Shown here: positions 12,900-25,477 of the stretch, piece after piece
Position numbering within the stretch: the stretch's first letter is position 1
How the letters are laid out: every line of letters begins with the position of its first letter
Assembly: GCA_031002005.1 (NCBI GenBank)
Contig: JARYHS010008074.1
Location: 179,514,494 to 179,578,493 of the forward strand
Length of the DNA: 64,000 nt
Direction of reading: 5' to 3'
Source: Vandiemenella viatica
Taxonomy: Eukaryota; Arthropoda; Insecta; Orthoptera; Morabidae
Notes under the pieces: model-generated
Told to the model about the DNA's origin: nothing
Databases searched by the model: none
The model's input: the letters and a program-made list of their open reading frames with translations, nothing else
Position numbers and translations under genes: made by a program

Positions 12900-15800
12900 T
12901 TCAATGACGAAGAGTGAAAGATTAAGCGATGAAATGTTTTAACTAACAGGATCCACTATTGTCTAGGGATCGAAAAATTCATTTTGCGCAAGGAAAAATC
13001 CCAGAATAATATTGGCTATTGTCTTTTAAAAATGAGTGGTTAACGACATAGTGAAACAGTACTCTGTATAAATAATTACCTTTACCTGTTAATCTAAACA
13101 CAATTACATAATCCTATTTCTGATCTTGCCCTCTTAACAACGTAAAAAAAAGAAGTTAAAAAGTTGAATGAACCTTAACATTTATTCGTTATACATTACT
13201 TCAAGACAGGTGTATTCTTCCTCATTTTCTGGAAAATCGGTTTTTGTACTTACTACTTGCTTTCAAAACAGATCGTGATTCCTGAAGTTGCGCCAAAGGT
13301 TTAGAAAACGAATAAACAGAGATAAAATTTTATTTTTTACTCAGATATTGGCATTCTATAGCTTTGTTTGTAACGGATTAATACTGAAAGATTCAGAAGG
13401 ACATTGGTACGCTCGATATAGCGTGACTACAGCCATGCAAGGAGTGAGAGCAATAGAAAAACATCTAAATAAAACATAAATGCACGCATACTCACCAAGC
13501 TGTGAGAACATTTAATATGCTCTCTTCTGCACGCGGGCCGATTTAATTAGCCCAGGTAAACACCCGCCAGTTTGAACGTGGTTTTCATGTAGGCAGTTTT
13601 CGACATCAAGCCTTCGAATAATATTTCAGAGTATTTACTCTCCCGTTAGGTGTACATTACTTTGATTAACAGTTATTCAAGTAACGTAAATTACGCGCTT
13701 TCAATTACCATATAAATTATTTGTAGCTATGTAGGTCAAATTGGTGTGAAAGTCCTAACGCACTCGCTACTTACAGCACACTTTCAGGTAGTACTTTTTA
13801 GAGTTCGTTATCCTTTAAGCATATTCATTGGCGACATGTTATACACCACTGAAAACATGAAATAATACAATTCATTCCACATAACTCGAAGCACAATGAA
13901 AACATATAATTTTAGCAACAGATAACCAATATGTCATTGAGGCCCAAAAATCTGTATACTATCATGAAAAAGCCTTAATAAAGAAATAAAACAGATACAC
14001 AGTAAACTGGTATCATTGAATGGAAAATAACTATGAATTCTTTCGTTTTTCAAGGATCCTAGAGATGTATGATTTACAAACTGCGTAAAAAGTATCCTGT
14101 AGTAAGCTGTTTTATATCGTTATGCATCTTTTACATGCTTAAATGGGTGTAAAGTCTATGAAAAGTATCTTTTGTGGAGATATTCGTATTGCGTTGTCTT
14201 GATGACTGTTGACTGAAGAGTTGTAATAACTTTTCCTACTGAACTTTCCTGTCGGTCTATTACTACTGATGCAGCATGCAGTGTATGAATATATGTAATG
14301 TTTTCATTCAATTTCTAAAAAATAAAATTTACAACATTTAAAACCTATATTACTTTTTGGATAGCAAGACTTTCAAATCTCTCTGTATTTTATCAGAAAT
14401 TGTAAGTGTTTATTATTAGAGAAATCAAACGGGTAATTTTTAGATAGTATTTTTGAACTGGTTTCCACATAAATTTAGTCTTCAACGTCAAATATGTCAA
14501 TATTCCTTCACTCACGGTTTTTTTTTTTTTTTAAATCTGATGTCACTGACAAACTTTCAACTAAAAAAGTTCTTGTTTGTATAGATACTTAATTTCGTAA
14601 AAAAGTAAATGAAAATTATAAAGAAGTTCAATATTACGATTCATTTGAGTTTTTTTTTTTCTCTTATATGTACTGATTAAAGAAAAGTCAATAATAAAAT
14701 GGCATTAAACCCACCAATCACCTACCCACCAGCACCAGAATTTCGTCTACAAAATTATTTATTCCTTGTGATACAATTAGTTAGCAAATACGGATTTACT
14801 ACGCGTATCACAATATTTCTAAAGCGTATTCACACTGTCATTATTTGATTCTTGATGTAATATCGTAACTAAGAGTTCATAAATCACTATGGTACAGAGT
14901 AAAATGAAAATACTCTGCAGGAATATAAACTTGAATAAAACTTTATCCGAAGTGGTGACCCGTATTTGAAACTCAAGCATCATAACTCCTATGGGTGAGT
15001 GCTTTGGTTAGTGTTGTGTGTGAATGCTTCTGAAATGCCAGTCACTGACCTCTAACCTTTCTAAAACTTTCTAGAGACAATTCACATCTTCATCCTTACC
15101 ATCCATGCTACTACTAAAGCTTTAATTATAGCATGCAACAGTATTGCCACTAATCTTCACGATCTGTGCATGTTTAAAAGATAACTTGGGTAAAAACTTG
15201 AAAGCGAATATTAGTAAAGAAAATGGGATTATTACTCTTGACAGGAACTGAAGGTTAATGAGTGAATAGGACAGAGACAACGATTTTCCACCGTGTATGG
15301 AGACAACGCTTCTGAAGACTGTCTTCAGCCCTTTAATAAGTCAGCATGCACTAAACAGAAAAAAAAATAACCTTACGACATTGTAAGAACTTTCTTATAT
15401 ATACTAAGTTTCGAAATAACTAGTAATATTGATTTGAAATGAAGTACATACAAATTAAATACGTAAAATGATTCTGAATGCAGTAATTCCATTAACACCT
15501 TCAGTTTTTCATTGTAGGTATTACTGATGTATTTGCTTACTTAAAATTTAGTGTCATATAATTATATTGGAATCTTTCTCAATACTATACTCTTTGCCGA
15601 TAACTAGGTAATATTTGTAGAGTCAGCAAATGAATTGCATAAAGCAATTTACTAGTGGCCATACGTATGAGACTATATATACAAAAAAATAAAAATTTTG
15701 TCGTTTAAAACTACACACTTTCAGGGAAAAGGTGGTAATTAACGATACTGTAGGCGAGCAACATAGCTCTCTCTATTATCTTGATTTCATGGTTCCTTTA

Positions 15801-18800
15801 TGGAAACATATGATCACTTACTATGGCTAACTAAATACAAGAAACTCGGCGGGACTATCAAAAGACTGGGAAGAAGAGCGTGATGAGAAACTGCTATCAA
15901 ATTGTACAAAACCATTATTTTCCTACGCTAATTGATAGATTCAACTTTTGTTAGTATAGTTTAGAGAAAAAATGAAAATAGAAGCATCATAAATGTGATA
16001 AATGTGACCAACTGAAGACTGATCGATTAAAACTAAACTTCAATATCCACCTGCATCTATATGCAATAAATATTAAAACCACAGGAGAGTACAAAAACGA
16101 CTGACACCATCAATCATATAACTGGTGAGGAAATCGAAAAATCTCAGTTTGTGTTTACAATTAGTATCCGACAGAAGAAGCAGTGGAAGAGGCTTGTAAC
16201 GATGGAATGCGCAAAAGACCCAGCAGATGGCACAGACCTACAGACTTAAGAATATAAATTTTCAATCATGATTTTGTAGTCAAAATATTTAGAAGACAAA
16301 CTGAAACACAGCCATCGTGGCATGAACTAGTCAAAACTGCTTTGCAGACTTCGAAATTCTGAATATGTATGGGAAAAAAGAAACAGTTTTTTAACATAAC
16401 ATTGATTCGTCTGTGTGCTATGTGAATGAATTAAAAAATAAAAATACTTTTATCAGTTTTTAAAAAGTACAACACAAAAATTCAACTGAAACTATAGAAA
16501 GAAAATATTAAAAAATAGTTGTTTCTGTTAAACCGTAAAATGGTTTTAGCCGTTAATTTCTCAGTGTGCCGTAAACAATAAGTGTAAGACTACTTGGTGA
16601 GCGTTATAAATGGACTAACAGCTTCCGCAGACATGAAACTGATTCATTAGGTAAAACAGAATAATTACAGTGATTCCAGGAAGCTAGCCGACAATGCACC
16701 ACACACGGGTCCTAATTAGAGGAAATTGCTCAAGTAATATGCCTTTAATAAAATAAAAATATTTGAAGAGGTAGTGCGGTGGAAATAAAAGTGCAATTCC
16801 CACATAATAAGAGACAACCTTAGATACGCATTGAGTTCAGTATTTACATAAGATACCTGTGCTTTTACTTTTTGTTATTAGAAATTAATAAGTAAATTTT
16901 TTTACAGTGGAACTACGAAATATTATTCTGTTACCATTTTAATCTTGATACGTTACTTACTAGTATTATATGGCTGGCTTGTCATTATTCTATTTGAGCC
17001 TCATCTATCAAACAAATACCCAAAATTAAAAGTCAGTCAGCTAATTAGTGAAGAAATATTAAACAAATTATACAGTGTTAACTATATCACCCTCGTATAT
17101 TTCTGATACCTTTTATATAAAAAAACAAATATTGTTACTATTACTTCATTAAATTTCTCACTAAATGGCAAATGAAAAATCAGTTCGTAAGTCGTGCAGA
17201 AGGAACAAAGTGTGTACGTATTGCTCCTTAACTCTGTTTAAATGTAACTGCATTCTGAAGATTAATGAACTACTTTATTCCTATTCACTATCTTGGATAA
17301 CCGGACGCACAATTTTTTTTCAATATTTCAAGAACGTAATGCTACTGAAAGTTTGAGAATCTAGACATAGAAAAAAACTAGACTGATAATCACAGTGGAG
17401 TTAGTTGATGTTACAAGTGCTGCGCCATTCATTTTACTCAGTTTCACACTAAACGTGAGCTTATCTATAGCAGCGAAGTTATTAGAGATAGTTAAATCAT
17501 AAAAAATCTGAAAAGATGTTAAAGAAGAAAAAAGTAGACTACACACAACAGTGGTAGTGGTAACTCAAAGTTATACAAAAAACAAAACTTTAATTGTTAA
17601 GATCTAGTTTTCATAGCGAAACATATTTAAGTTATCGAAGTAAAATTTGACAACACTGAAATGTTTTGATGGGTGCTGGACAGTTATTTCTAAATGAAAT
17701 TTTTTATTATTGTTTTTTATTTTTTATAAACTCTCTTACATTTGTGAGTAATCAGTATGATTTTAGTGGTTGGTGTTCAGAATATTTTCTGCATGTGAAT
17801 AAAAAGATTTTGACAGTGATATACAGCATTTTCTTAGTCATGCAAAATAACATTTGAAGCATTTTTTCTTAATATATTACAACAATTTCCAAATATTGTT
17901 GCCTAATCGTGTTATAAACCGTGACATAACCGTTTCTACAGTGAGAGTAAAGAAAAAAAATGAAAATTAGTCTGATATTCTGGGAACCATACTGGAGAAT
18001 ATTATTTAATCTTACCAATGAATAACAATGATGGAGTTTCGGAGCGAGTTTAGATTTTGGAACATAAAAGAAATATATTGAAGATAAGAAAGGTTCATCA
18101 AAAAATTCCATTCGGCGTCTGTAATTCTATTATTAGCCTTGGTTATAAGTAAAGAAATATAACGAACAACTACTCATTCTAACGAAAGGAACTCGTCGAC
18201 AGCAGTGAAGGTAAGATTGAAGTGTAGTTTGATGGAGATTCCGACATCGCTTGTACTTACGAGGTATCTTAAGAATATGTGGGGTTCACACGTATGGTAA
18301 TTGTGGAATATTAAAATATGAAAGAATACAAATACTTTTCTTAGAGTTTCTAGTGCCAATCGAATAATTGAAGAAAATGTATCTAAGCTGGTGAGAATGC
18401 CGTATCGAATTTAGAATTAGAAAATTTAGATTTACGGACTAGTAAGGGTAAGATGTCCTATAAATCTAAAAGCTGACAGGCAAAAAATTTCACTTATCCA
18501 AGCGATGTTATAGCGGACGAATGCCATACTGTGTGAGATAGAAATATGGATAGAAAATAGGCAAATAATGTGACCGTATCAAAGAAATCAGGAAAGGTGT
18601 GTTTTTATAATTTGAATGTTACCTGTACCCTTCTATCCAAAATCAGGAAAGCTTTCCCGAAAGAAACGAGTAGCCTGTTTTTACTTTTGTATACAACTAG
18701 CAGGCGTTTACTTTCGATGACATCTTCTCAAAATAATGTTTTACCTTAATATGTCTTGGTAGTCGTTTCTGGCCAGGACGAGAACATCATATGTCATCTT

Positions 18801-19198
18801 TTTACCTAGATGACCTGTGGTGATAGCTTTCGGGTTACAACTCCAAAGTTCATCCCTTCTTACTGCTATATAATCAGGAAGAGATGTTTATACTATCTTG
18901 TCTCGCCTTTTTTACTTACTTCCAGATACTCGTAGTTTACGCTTTCATAAATAACTCTTCAAGTAAAGACAAACACTGTTTCCATTTCACTACTATTCAT
19001 ACTGCATAAGAAATTAATTACAAGTTTCAGTTACGCGAGACTTCTTGTCCGCCGCCTCAACAAACCTTACGTAATTCAGATGCTTTTTCTTACCATCCAG
19101 CTAACTAATTCATGATTTATATAGCTTCTTCCAGGCTGCATGCGTATTCTCACGTCATCCAGTGTTTTTTTTTATCCATATTCATACTTGTCTTTATA
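12900..19198. other. AT-rich intergenic stretch, nothing recognised
   Basis: More than 6 kb of AT-rich DNA with only short random open frames (about 60-80 codons). I saw no exon, transposase, RT or tRNA-like signal. T-tracts occur at 14519 and 14650. Confidence 0.4.
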
Positions 19199-19204
19199 TT
19201 TATT
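19199..19204 (-). terminator. Candidate poly(A) signal for the receptor gene
   Basis: AATAAA on the minus strand, about 410 bp after the receptor stop codon. It is the first canonical hexamer I noticed downstream, but such hexamers are common in AT-rich DNA and no downstream GU-rich element was established. Confidence 0.25.
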
Positions 19205-19615
19205 CCTTTGCTTTAGCTCTAAGGGCACCGGTTATTCGTTGACTTCAGAGATTCTCACAAAAAGACATTAGTATTGCACATTTAGAATTGTTATTACAAA
19301 TAAATAAACACAGTATTTTATATTTATAATTATTAATGAATAGGTGCGATGTATGATCGCTACATACCGTTGGCCTCTAAGTAGAAACTATAAAAGCAGT
19401 GTAAAACTTTTAGCTTAGAAAAAACTGAATTCTTTAAATTCGAAATTTAACTTAAAAAGTAGCTAAAATTCTAATGTGCCTATTTTACGATACTTTACGC
19501 CTAATTTAACTATGTGCTTATTAACAGTATCTGCTACTTGTTAATTTATCTTGAGTACCATACTGCGGCCTAGCGCTGCCTATATGGAGGTCGGTTTTTG
19601 ACGTGCGATGGGTGA

Positions 19616-19894
19616 CTAATACCACAGCCTGTGCCTGTCCTCCGGCGGGTAGAGTGTCTCCGCCAGCAGGTGTTGGCGCCGCCTGTACGCTGTCACCCGG
19701 TACACCACCAGCTCGCCTAGGAAGGCGACCAGCGAGAGCGCGAGGCCTAGCGCCAGCAGCGCGAACTCCCCCTGGACGTGGTCCAGCCGCAGCTTGGTCG
19801 GCCCGTCCACGTCCCCTCCGCCACGGCCCCCTGAAGAGGTGGTGCCGGCCTGCACCGCCAGCTGCACGCGAGGCGGCAGCCAGCGCCGAGACAC
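19616..19894 (-). CDS. Ionotropic receptor, last coding exon (M4 and C-terminus)
   Basis: This is the terminal exon of a divergent ionotropic receptor, a ligand-gated cation channel subunit of chemosensory or thermosensory neurons. The acceptor reads CTACTGTGTCAG before GTG (phase 0), and the exon then runs 92 codons to TAG at 19616. It begins VSRRWLPPRV. A Gly/Ser-rich linker (TTSSGGRGGGDVDG) follows, then the family's LDHVQGEFALLALGL motif leading into the last membrane helix (ALLALGLALSLVAFLGELVV), and a short basic cytoplasmic tail ending HRLWY. HVQG-x-F just before the final helix is typical of insect IRs. A mariner element sits only about 90 bp upstream of the acceptor in the preceding intron. 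The IR family call is firm. The subfamily is uncertain: a conserved antennal type such as Ir21a or Ir40a is only a guess. Confidence 0.9.
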   Translation of the reverse strand: MSRRWLPPRVQLAVQAGTTSSGGRGGGDVDGPTKLRLDHVQGEFALLALGLALSLVAFLGELVVYRVTAYRRRQHLLAETLYPPEDRHRLWY

Positions 19895-19984
19895 CTGACA
19901 CAGTAGAGTTACCACACACACAACCATGGTTCACCTGAAGATATTGGTACCCAAGTCTGTACCATGATGAATGGGGGCAAAATA

Positions 19985-21406
19985 CACTCCTGGAAATTGA
20001 AATAAGAACACATTGACGCCGGTGTGTAAGACCCACCATACTTGCTCCGGACACTACGAGAGGGCTGTACAAGCAATGATCAAACGTACGGCACAGCGAA
20101 CACACCAGGAACAGCAGTGTTTGCCGTCGAAGGGCGCTAGCTGCGCAGCGGTTGGGCACCGCCGCAGTCAGTGTCAGCCAGTTTGCCGTGGCATACGGAG
20201 CTCCATCTTAGTCTTTAACACTGGTAGCATGCCGCGACAGCGTGTATGTGAACCGTATGTGCAGTTGACGGACTTTAAGCGAGGGCGTATAGTGGGCATG
20301 CGGGAGGCCGGGTGGACGTACCGCCGAATTGCTCAACATGTGGGGCGCGCGGTCTCCACAGTACATCGATGTTGTCGCCAGTGGTCGGCGGAAGGTGCAC
20401 GTGCCCGTCGACCTGGGTCCGGACAGCAGCGACGCACGGACGCACGCCAAGACCGTCGCATCCTACGCAGTGCCGTAGGGGACCGCACCGCCACTTCCCG
20501 GCAAATTAGGGACACTGTTGCTCCTGGGGTATCAGAGAGGACCATTCGCAACCGTCTCCATGAAGCTGGGCTACGGTCCCGCGCACCGTTAGGTCGTCTT
20601 CCGCTCACGCCCCAACATCGTGCAGCCCGCCTCCAGTGGTGTCGCGACAGGCGTGTATGGAGGGACGAATGGAGACGTGTCGTCTTCAGTGATGAGAGTC
20701 GCTTCTGCCTTGGTGCCAATGATGGTCGTATGCGTGTTTGGCGCCGTGCAGGTGAGCGCCACAATCAGGACTGCATACGACCGAGGCACACAGGGCCAAC
20801 ACCCGGCATCATCGTGTGGGGAGCGATCTCCTACACTGGCCGTACACCTCTGGTTATCGTCGAGGGGACACTGAACAGTGCACGGTACATTCAAACCGTC
20901 ATCGAACCCATCGTTCTACCATTCCTAGACCGGCAAGGGAACATGCTGTTCCAACAGGACAATGCACGTCCACATGTATCCCGTGCCACCCAACGTGCTC
21001 TAGAAGGTGTAAGTCAACTACCCTGGCCAGCGAGATCTCCGGATCTGTCCCCCATTGAGCATGTTTGGGACTGGATGAAACGTCGTCTCACGTGGTCTGC
21101 ACGTCCAGCACGAACGCTGGTCCAGCTGAGGCGCAAGGTGGAAATGGCTTGGCATGCCGTTCCACAGGACTTCATCCAGCACTTCTACGATCGTCTCCAT
21201 GGGAGAATTGCAGCCTGCATTGCTGCGAAAGGAGGATATACACGGTACTAGTGCCGACATTGTGCATGCTCTGTTGCCTGTGTCTATGTGCCTATGGTTG
21301 TGTCTGTGTGATCATGTGTTGTATCTGACCCCAGGAATGTGTATATAAAGTTTCCCATTCCTGGGACAATGAATTCACGGTGTTCTTATTTCAATTTCCA
21401 GGAGTG
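19985..21406 (+). mobile_element. Full-length mariner/Tc1 element, copy 1
   Basis: A 1422-bp element bounded by perfect 27-bp inverted repeats (19985-20011 and 21380-21406; outer sequence CACTCCTGGAAATTGAAATA) and flanked by TA on both sides, the target duplication of this superfamily. It carries one intact transposase frame on the plus strand, opposite to the host receptor gene. It lies in the last intron of that gene, about 90 bp from the acceptor of the final exon. Intact ends, intact frame and a near-identical second copy at 41877-43297 indicate recent activity. Confidence 0.95.
20229..21251 (+). CDS. Tc1/mariner-superfamily transposase, intact
   Basis: 340 residues, the usual length for Tc1-type transposases, which cut and paste at TA sites. 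The ATG at 20229 (MPRQRV) is chosen because the family homology starts there; the frame is open upstream to 20013 but that part looks like element leader. The N-terminal half has two helix-turn-helix segments (GMREAGWTYRRIAQHVGRAV and the region around GVSERTIRNRLHEAGL). The catalytic triad is D in FSDESRF, D in QQDNARPH and E in PDLSPIEHVWD. I count 88 residues between the two D and 32 between the second D and E. The common Tc1 spacing is 34, so this copy fits a DD32E pattern. No stop or frameshift is seen. Confidence 0.93.
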   Translation: MPRQRVCEPYVQLTDFKRGRIVGMREAGWTYRRIAQHVGRAVSTVHRCCRQWSAEGARARRPGSGQQRRTDARQDRRILRSAVGDRTATSRQIRDTVAPGVSERTIRNRLHEAGLRSRAPLGRLPLTPQHRAARLQWCRDRRVWRDEWRRVVFSDESRFCLGANDGRMRVWRRAGERHNQDCIRPRHTGPTPGIIVWGAISYTGRTPLVIVEGTLNSARYIQTVIEPIVLPFLDRQGNMLFQQDNARPHVSRATQRALEGVSQLPWPARSPDLSPIEHVWDWMKRRLTWSARPARTLVQLRRKVEMAWHAVPQDFIQHFYDRLHGRIAACIAAKGGYTRY

Positions 21407-22159
21407 TATGACTAACACGAGGGAGAATATCATCGTATTCTGCACCTTCACCAGTGCTGCGTTTAATAGGCGCGAAAAAGCATCCAAAAAAAGGTGGTGA
21501 GCTCCATGGGCATGTGAGTATGTCTGTGCATACATGCGAGAGTGTATGTGAATATGAGAGGGATTTAATGGGAGTGGCTGAGAGGACGATCGCGAGGGGC
21601 TGGGTATTCGTCAGAAACACAGCATGTAGCATATTAATTAGTTGGTCCTTCCGTCCAGCAACAGATCCTGCATTACGGATCAATTGGCGTAGTATAGTCA
21701 TATTAAAGCTGAAAGGGACGTCTCCGCCAAGTGCGTAGCAAGACGGACGGTTATAAGGTGTTGAAATTTGGTCTTCGACTAGGTCTATGGCAGCGCCGCC
21801 TCCTCTTGCTTTCCCGCGAGCAACAACCCAGTGGTTGCTAAAGGCGTCTCCCTAATGAGAGTCCATCCCCACCCGATAGGCGGGGAATTCTTCCAAACCT
21901 ATTCCTGCGGCGGGGGTGGCTGCTGGTTAGCTGAATGTTGGTGTGGTAGGGCTGGTGCGTTTGTGTGTCAACTCGGTAACGGATAACAGCACTACCAGGT
22001 CGATGGACCTGACATTGCAACCACTGGATCTCTTCACGACGTGCCAGGCACACTTCACACCTCTGGTTTCGCCGAACATTTGTGGAGGAAAGAAGATAAA
22101 TGACAAAAAAGTGTTAGCTTAATAGGTACATAGATAAAGAAAACGAAGCGTTGTTTATG
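21407..22159. other. Intron segment, GC-richer, unrecognised
   Basis: Within the last receptor intron. It is GC-richer than its surroundings, especially 21740-22070, with open frames on both strands that match nothing I know. It directly precedes a LINE relic and could be an old repeat. Confidence 0.3.
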
Positions 22160-22620
22160 ATAATAAGGTGGGGACACAATTGCTTGTTGAAGGCCTGGAG
22201 TGTAACTATCTTGGCATAAAATTTGATAAACTCAACTGGGCAGGACACTTTTGGAGTTAAAAGGCGTGTAAAGGGGAGCAGCTACATTTTTGGCGGAAAT
22301 TACAGCCCACTCAATAACTGATATGAAATAGGAGCTGGATTGGCAGCCACTGGAAGACAGTAAGAGGGTGAAGAGACTGCTGAGAGTGTGAGATGTATAT
22401 GTTGGTGATTGAGTCTAGAGGGATATTGGTCGAAGAATTAGGAGTAGTGACTGAAAAGGAAAAGATGACCATGAGCACAAACTGACACTCGATTTCAGGC
22501 ATAAGGGAATGGCAAAAATTTGTTTTGTGGTAAGGGTGTCGGGGATTTAAATGAATTACTGAGAAAAGTGATGTACATTTACCAAAAATGTTGAAAGAAT
22601 TTAAAATTAAAATTTATAAA
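22160..22620 (+). mobile_element. LINE relic, 3' part (RT C-terminus)
   Basis: The plus strand contains, with frame breaks, LLVEGLECNYLGIKFD followed by KLNWAGHF. This is the post-RT motif found in insect non-LTR retrotransposons (LGIxFDNKLNW). A decayed C-terminal region follows. It is the same family as the relics at about 34.6, 47.1-47.8 and 61.2-62.5 kb. No long frame survives. Confidence 0.65.
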
Positions 22621-22805
22621 TAAAAAAGTAAGTGGGTAAATATAAGATAATAACAAAAAAATTTAGAAAGGTATAATTACATGACTAGAAAAATGCCACT
22701 GGTGCAAGCCTTCCATAGAAATTAAATTAAATTTAGCTCAAGACGGATATTGGAATAGACCTTGAGAAAACATCACAAGAATGAGACAATCAAATTGCAA
22801 CAATA

Positions 22806-23003
22806 GTCTTCACGGGTTTGCAGCCCGATTGTGTAGTAAAAAAAAAGACTTTTTGACAATATCCTCCGTTGCCTTCATCATATATCTTTTCGAGAATCGA
22901 AAACTATAGTATAGTTCTCGATTATTGAAAGCAAGATACCTAATGACAACAACAAAAAAAGTTGTCAAAACGTCGGGGTATCCGGCTGCAAACCCGTGAA
23001 GAC
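22806..23003. repeat. Palindromic MITE-like unit
   Basis: The left end AGTCTTCACGGGTTTGCAGC and the right end GGCTGCAAACCCGTGAAGACT are reverse complements over about 21 bp. The flanking CAACA/TGTTG extends the symmetry. The interior has A/T-runs around TTGACAA...TTGTCAA and a pair of inverted ATTCTCGA/TCGAGAAC blocks. No coding capacity; a small non-autonomous element or the inverted end of a larger one. Confidence 0.6.
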
Positions 23004-23069
23004 TATGTTGCATTTACACGCCGCGAAAATCTCCGTTCACATACCACTTCAACTGTCATCGAAGGCTCG

Positions 23070-23130
23070 AGAGATATTTTTTTTTATTCTGGCTTTACGC
23101 CTTGTTCACGTCAAGGTCTTTACAGGCGGG
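23070..23130 (-). mobile_element. SINE family A tail fragment
   Basis: GGCTTTACGCCTTGTTCACGT followed by CAAGGTCTTTACAGGCGGG matches the 3' segment of the SINE at 34005-34252 and has the T-run (poly-A on minus) at its left edge. The tRNA-like head is missing. Confidence 0.55.
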
Positions 23131-25059
23131 AACACGAGACTCCTCTAATCACACCATATTTGGCGATTTACATCAGGTACAGGAATAAGAAGGGAGCAGA
23201 GAGTGTGAAAGTGGTTAAGACAGTGCTAGGTTCACATAAAGCATGGAGTAATTCTGGATTGATATTATAAAAAGATTTAAGAATAGTATATTAAAGAAGG
23301 ATAATGGTCACAATAAAGCACTTGTTTTCACCCGTAAACAGGGAAAAAGTATCCATTTTAAGATAAAAGGGTCATTGACTGAATAATTTATATGAAAAAT
23401 TAGTTCAAACGGCAAAATTGTGTACAGCAAAAAAGGTTGAAAGCTGCGCATAGAACACGATAGGTGCTTTTATCTCTGACACCGGGAGAAACAACCATTG
23501 GATGAAGTTGAGCTAGGAATTAGTTTGAGACTTCAGAAATGATAGTCCTTTGGGGACAGCATCATCAGAGTATTTGTAAATAACTGTTACCATGCAGTGT
23601 TAGCTGTATATTACCGTCGCTGAATGGCGTCCAGTAATAAGCCCCCCCCAGCACTCCCATAACATAATCGTGAGGTGTCATGTTGCCACTGATGAATTAA
23701 CTTATAAGGAGTTCATGAAATTCTTGTTAAAATATTCTTGCTTTGCAGTTTATTATATATCAGTATCATGAGATTGGCATAGGAATGCCCTCATAGTGGG
23801 CTTAGAGTGGTTAATCTATTATATAATTTCGTAAGGTCACTCATTCACTCATCTCGATAGCTATTGGCTGGAGAACGGTGTCACGTGTCAGCCTTAGCTC
23901 GCAAAACAGCGACCAGAGATACCATTAGAAGAAATTCGTGATTATGTCCACAATTTAATAGCAACTGCTACCAATTAAATTGCCATAATACATACGTTAA
24001 GTTTGCGTTTCGTAGCGTTTCACAGTTTAAAAAATATCGATAAACTTTATGTCTAAAAAAAAACGTGGATCTGCTTTTGAGTAACGTTTCTAATGAAAGA
24101 AACTTGAAAAAAGTTACTCACGGTGTCTGTTGTAATAGCCATTACGGTTTAGGAGAAATTTCAATTCAATTAAAACTTTCACTAATGTTGTTGCTTGACC
24201 AAAGTTTATGCATTACGGTTTATTTGATTTTTGGGTATTTTACTGACCACTTTCGTTATTGGTCCTTCTTCATGTTTGCTGTACGTAAGTTATTAGGTTA
24301 TATTAAGTGTGCATCAGACCAAATATGTTACCTAATCAACTATTCTGGCAGTTAATTTCTTCGGAGTTTCACAACTGTTTAATAATAAGGAACGTGTATT
24401 AAATTCTCTGACCGTTGCAGATACTGTGACCAGTGATTACATTATGGAAGTTTGACTCATCTCAGTAAAACGTGATGCTTTCGAATCAAACAGAAAATTT
24501 TTAAATTTTGCAGAGTGAACTTTAAGGGTCAAATTCAAGTCAAGTTTGAATTTAAGCATGTTCGAGTCTACGAACTTTCAAACAATTATACGATTGCATG
24601 ATATTACCTGTTAAGTTTAATACCTACGTTTAATAATACTTCTGAGTTATTCAAGGTCAAGAGATTTTATTCACCCTAATGGTGAAACACAGGTCATGTA
24701 CATATTTTGTCGGATCAGATCAATCTTTTATAATCTTTGACCCTAAAAACTGGAAGTATTCTATTCCCCTTGACGATACGCAAAAAACGGCCACGGTTTT
24801 ACACTAGTAGGTGTATTGTAATATTGTTGATGGCTTTATCTGTCGAACCCAAAACCACTAGTAAACAAATTGTAAATGATACATGGTATTTCAGTTGATG
24901 ACGATTACTTCCGAATTGCATGAACTGGAAGGTACTTTCTATATTGACAGAAGCGTAGCTTCTCTTCTCTCCTAGGATGTCTGCTTGGCATTGAGCATAT
25001 CTGTCTAGCCTTGCCTGCCTTGTAGCACGAGTGCTCTATAAGCAATCAGCGTGCTGGGT
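23131..25059. other. Intron segment without recognised feature
   Basis: Within the last receptor intron. A C-run occurs at 23642. The open frame at 24065-24355 (96 residues, plus) is AT-driven and resembles nothing I know. Confidence 0.35.
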
Positions 25060-25340
25060 AAGCGGCAACGTTTTGACTTCGCATTCGGGACAACGTGTAT
25101 GTCCGGCCATCCAGATATCGATTTTCGTTAGTTTTCCGAAATCACTTCAGGCGAATGGCGGGATGGTTACTTTCTAAATGTCAATGCCGAATTACTCATC
25201 GATCTTTGTTCCCAGGCGTAAAACCATAAGCCAAAAAAAAACGTATTTGAGGAAGTTGATTCTAATCACCATCCAGCCATCCTGGTTTCGGTTTTCCATG
25301 ATTTCCCGAATTCACTCCTGGTATATCAAAAAAAATGGTT
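25060..25340 (+). mobile_element. SINE family A copy on the plus strand, diverged
   Basis: CGCATTCGGGACAACG, CCGGCCATCCAGAT, a TTCCGAAATCACTTCAGGCG block and AATGGCGGGATGGTTAC follow the order of family A read in sense. The copy continues to GGCGTAAAACCATAAGCC plus an A-run near 25240, which is the family tail. A second partial block with CCATCCAGCCATCCTGG lies at 25268-25330. This is the only clearly plus-oriented copy of the family in the window. Confidence 0.55.
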
Positions 25341-25477
25341 CCCACCAAATCCGCCAAAAATAGGAATTACAGTACATGAAATGATTGAATAATGTGTGTG
25401 AAATTAAGTTAGTAATAATGCGGAGAGAACATATTTTTACTGAGATGCCACACTTTTTCGACTTGTGAGTAGTCTTG

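Noticed and set aside
12570..12917. 115-codon plus-strand frame
   Set aside because: Lies antisense over a SINE copy; similar frames recur over other copies at 53375-53635 and 57475-57708.
19521..20159. 212-codon open frame on the minus strand
   Set aside because: It runs through the mariner end and the receptor exon in the wrong frame. The receptor frame there is supported by splice borders and motifs.
20013..20228. Upstream extension of the transposase frame (72 extra codons)
   Set aside because: Family similarity and expected length start at the ATG at 20229; the upstream part overlaps the element leader next to the terminal repeat.
20333..20764. 143-codon minus-strand frame inside the mariner (and its twin at 42225-42656)
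   Set aside because: Antisense shadow of the GC-rich transposase gene.
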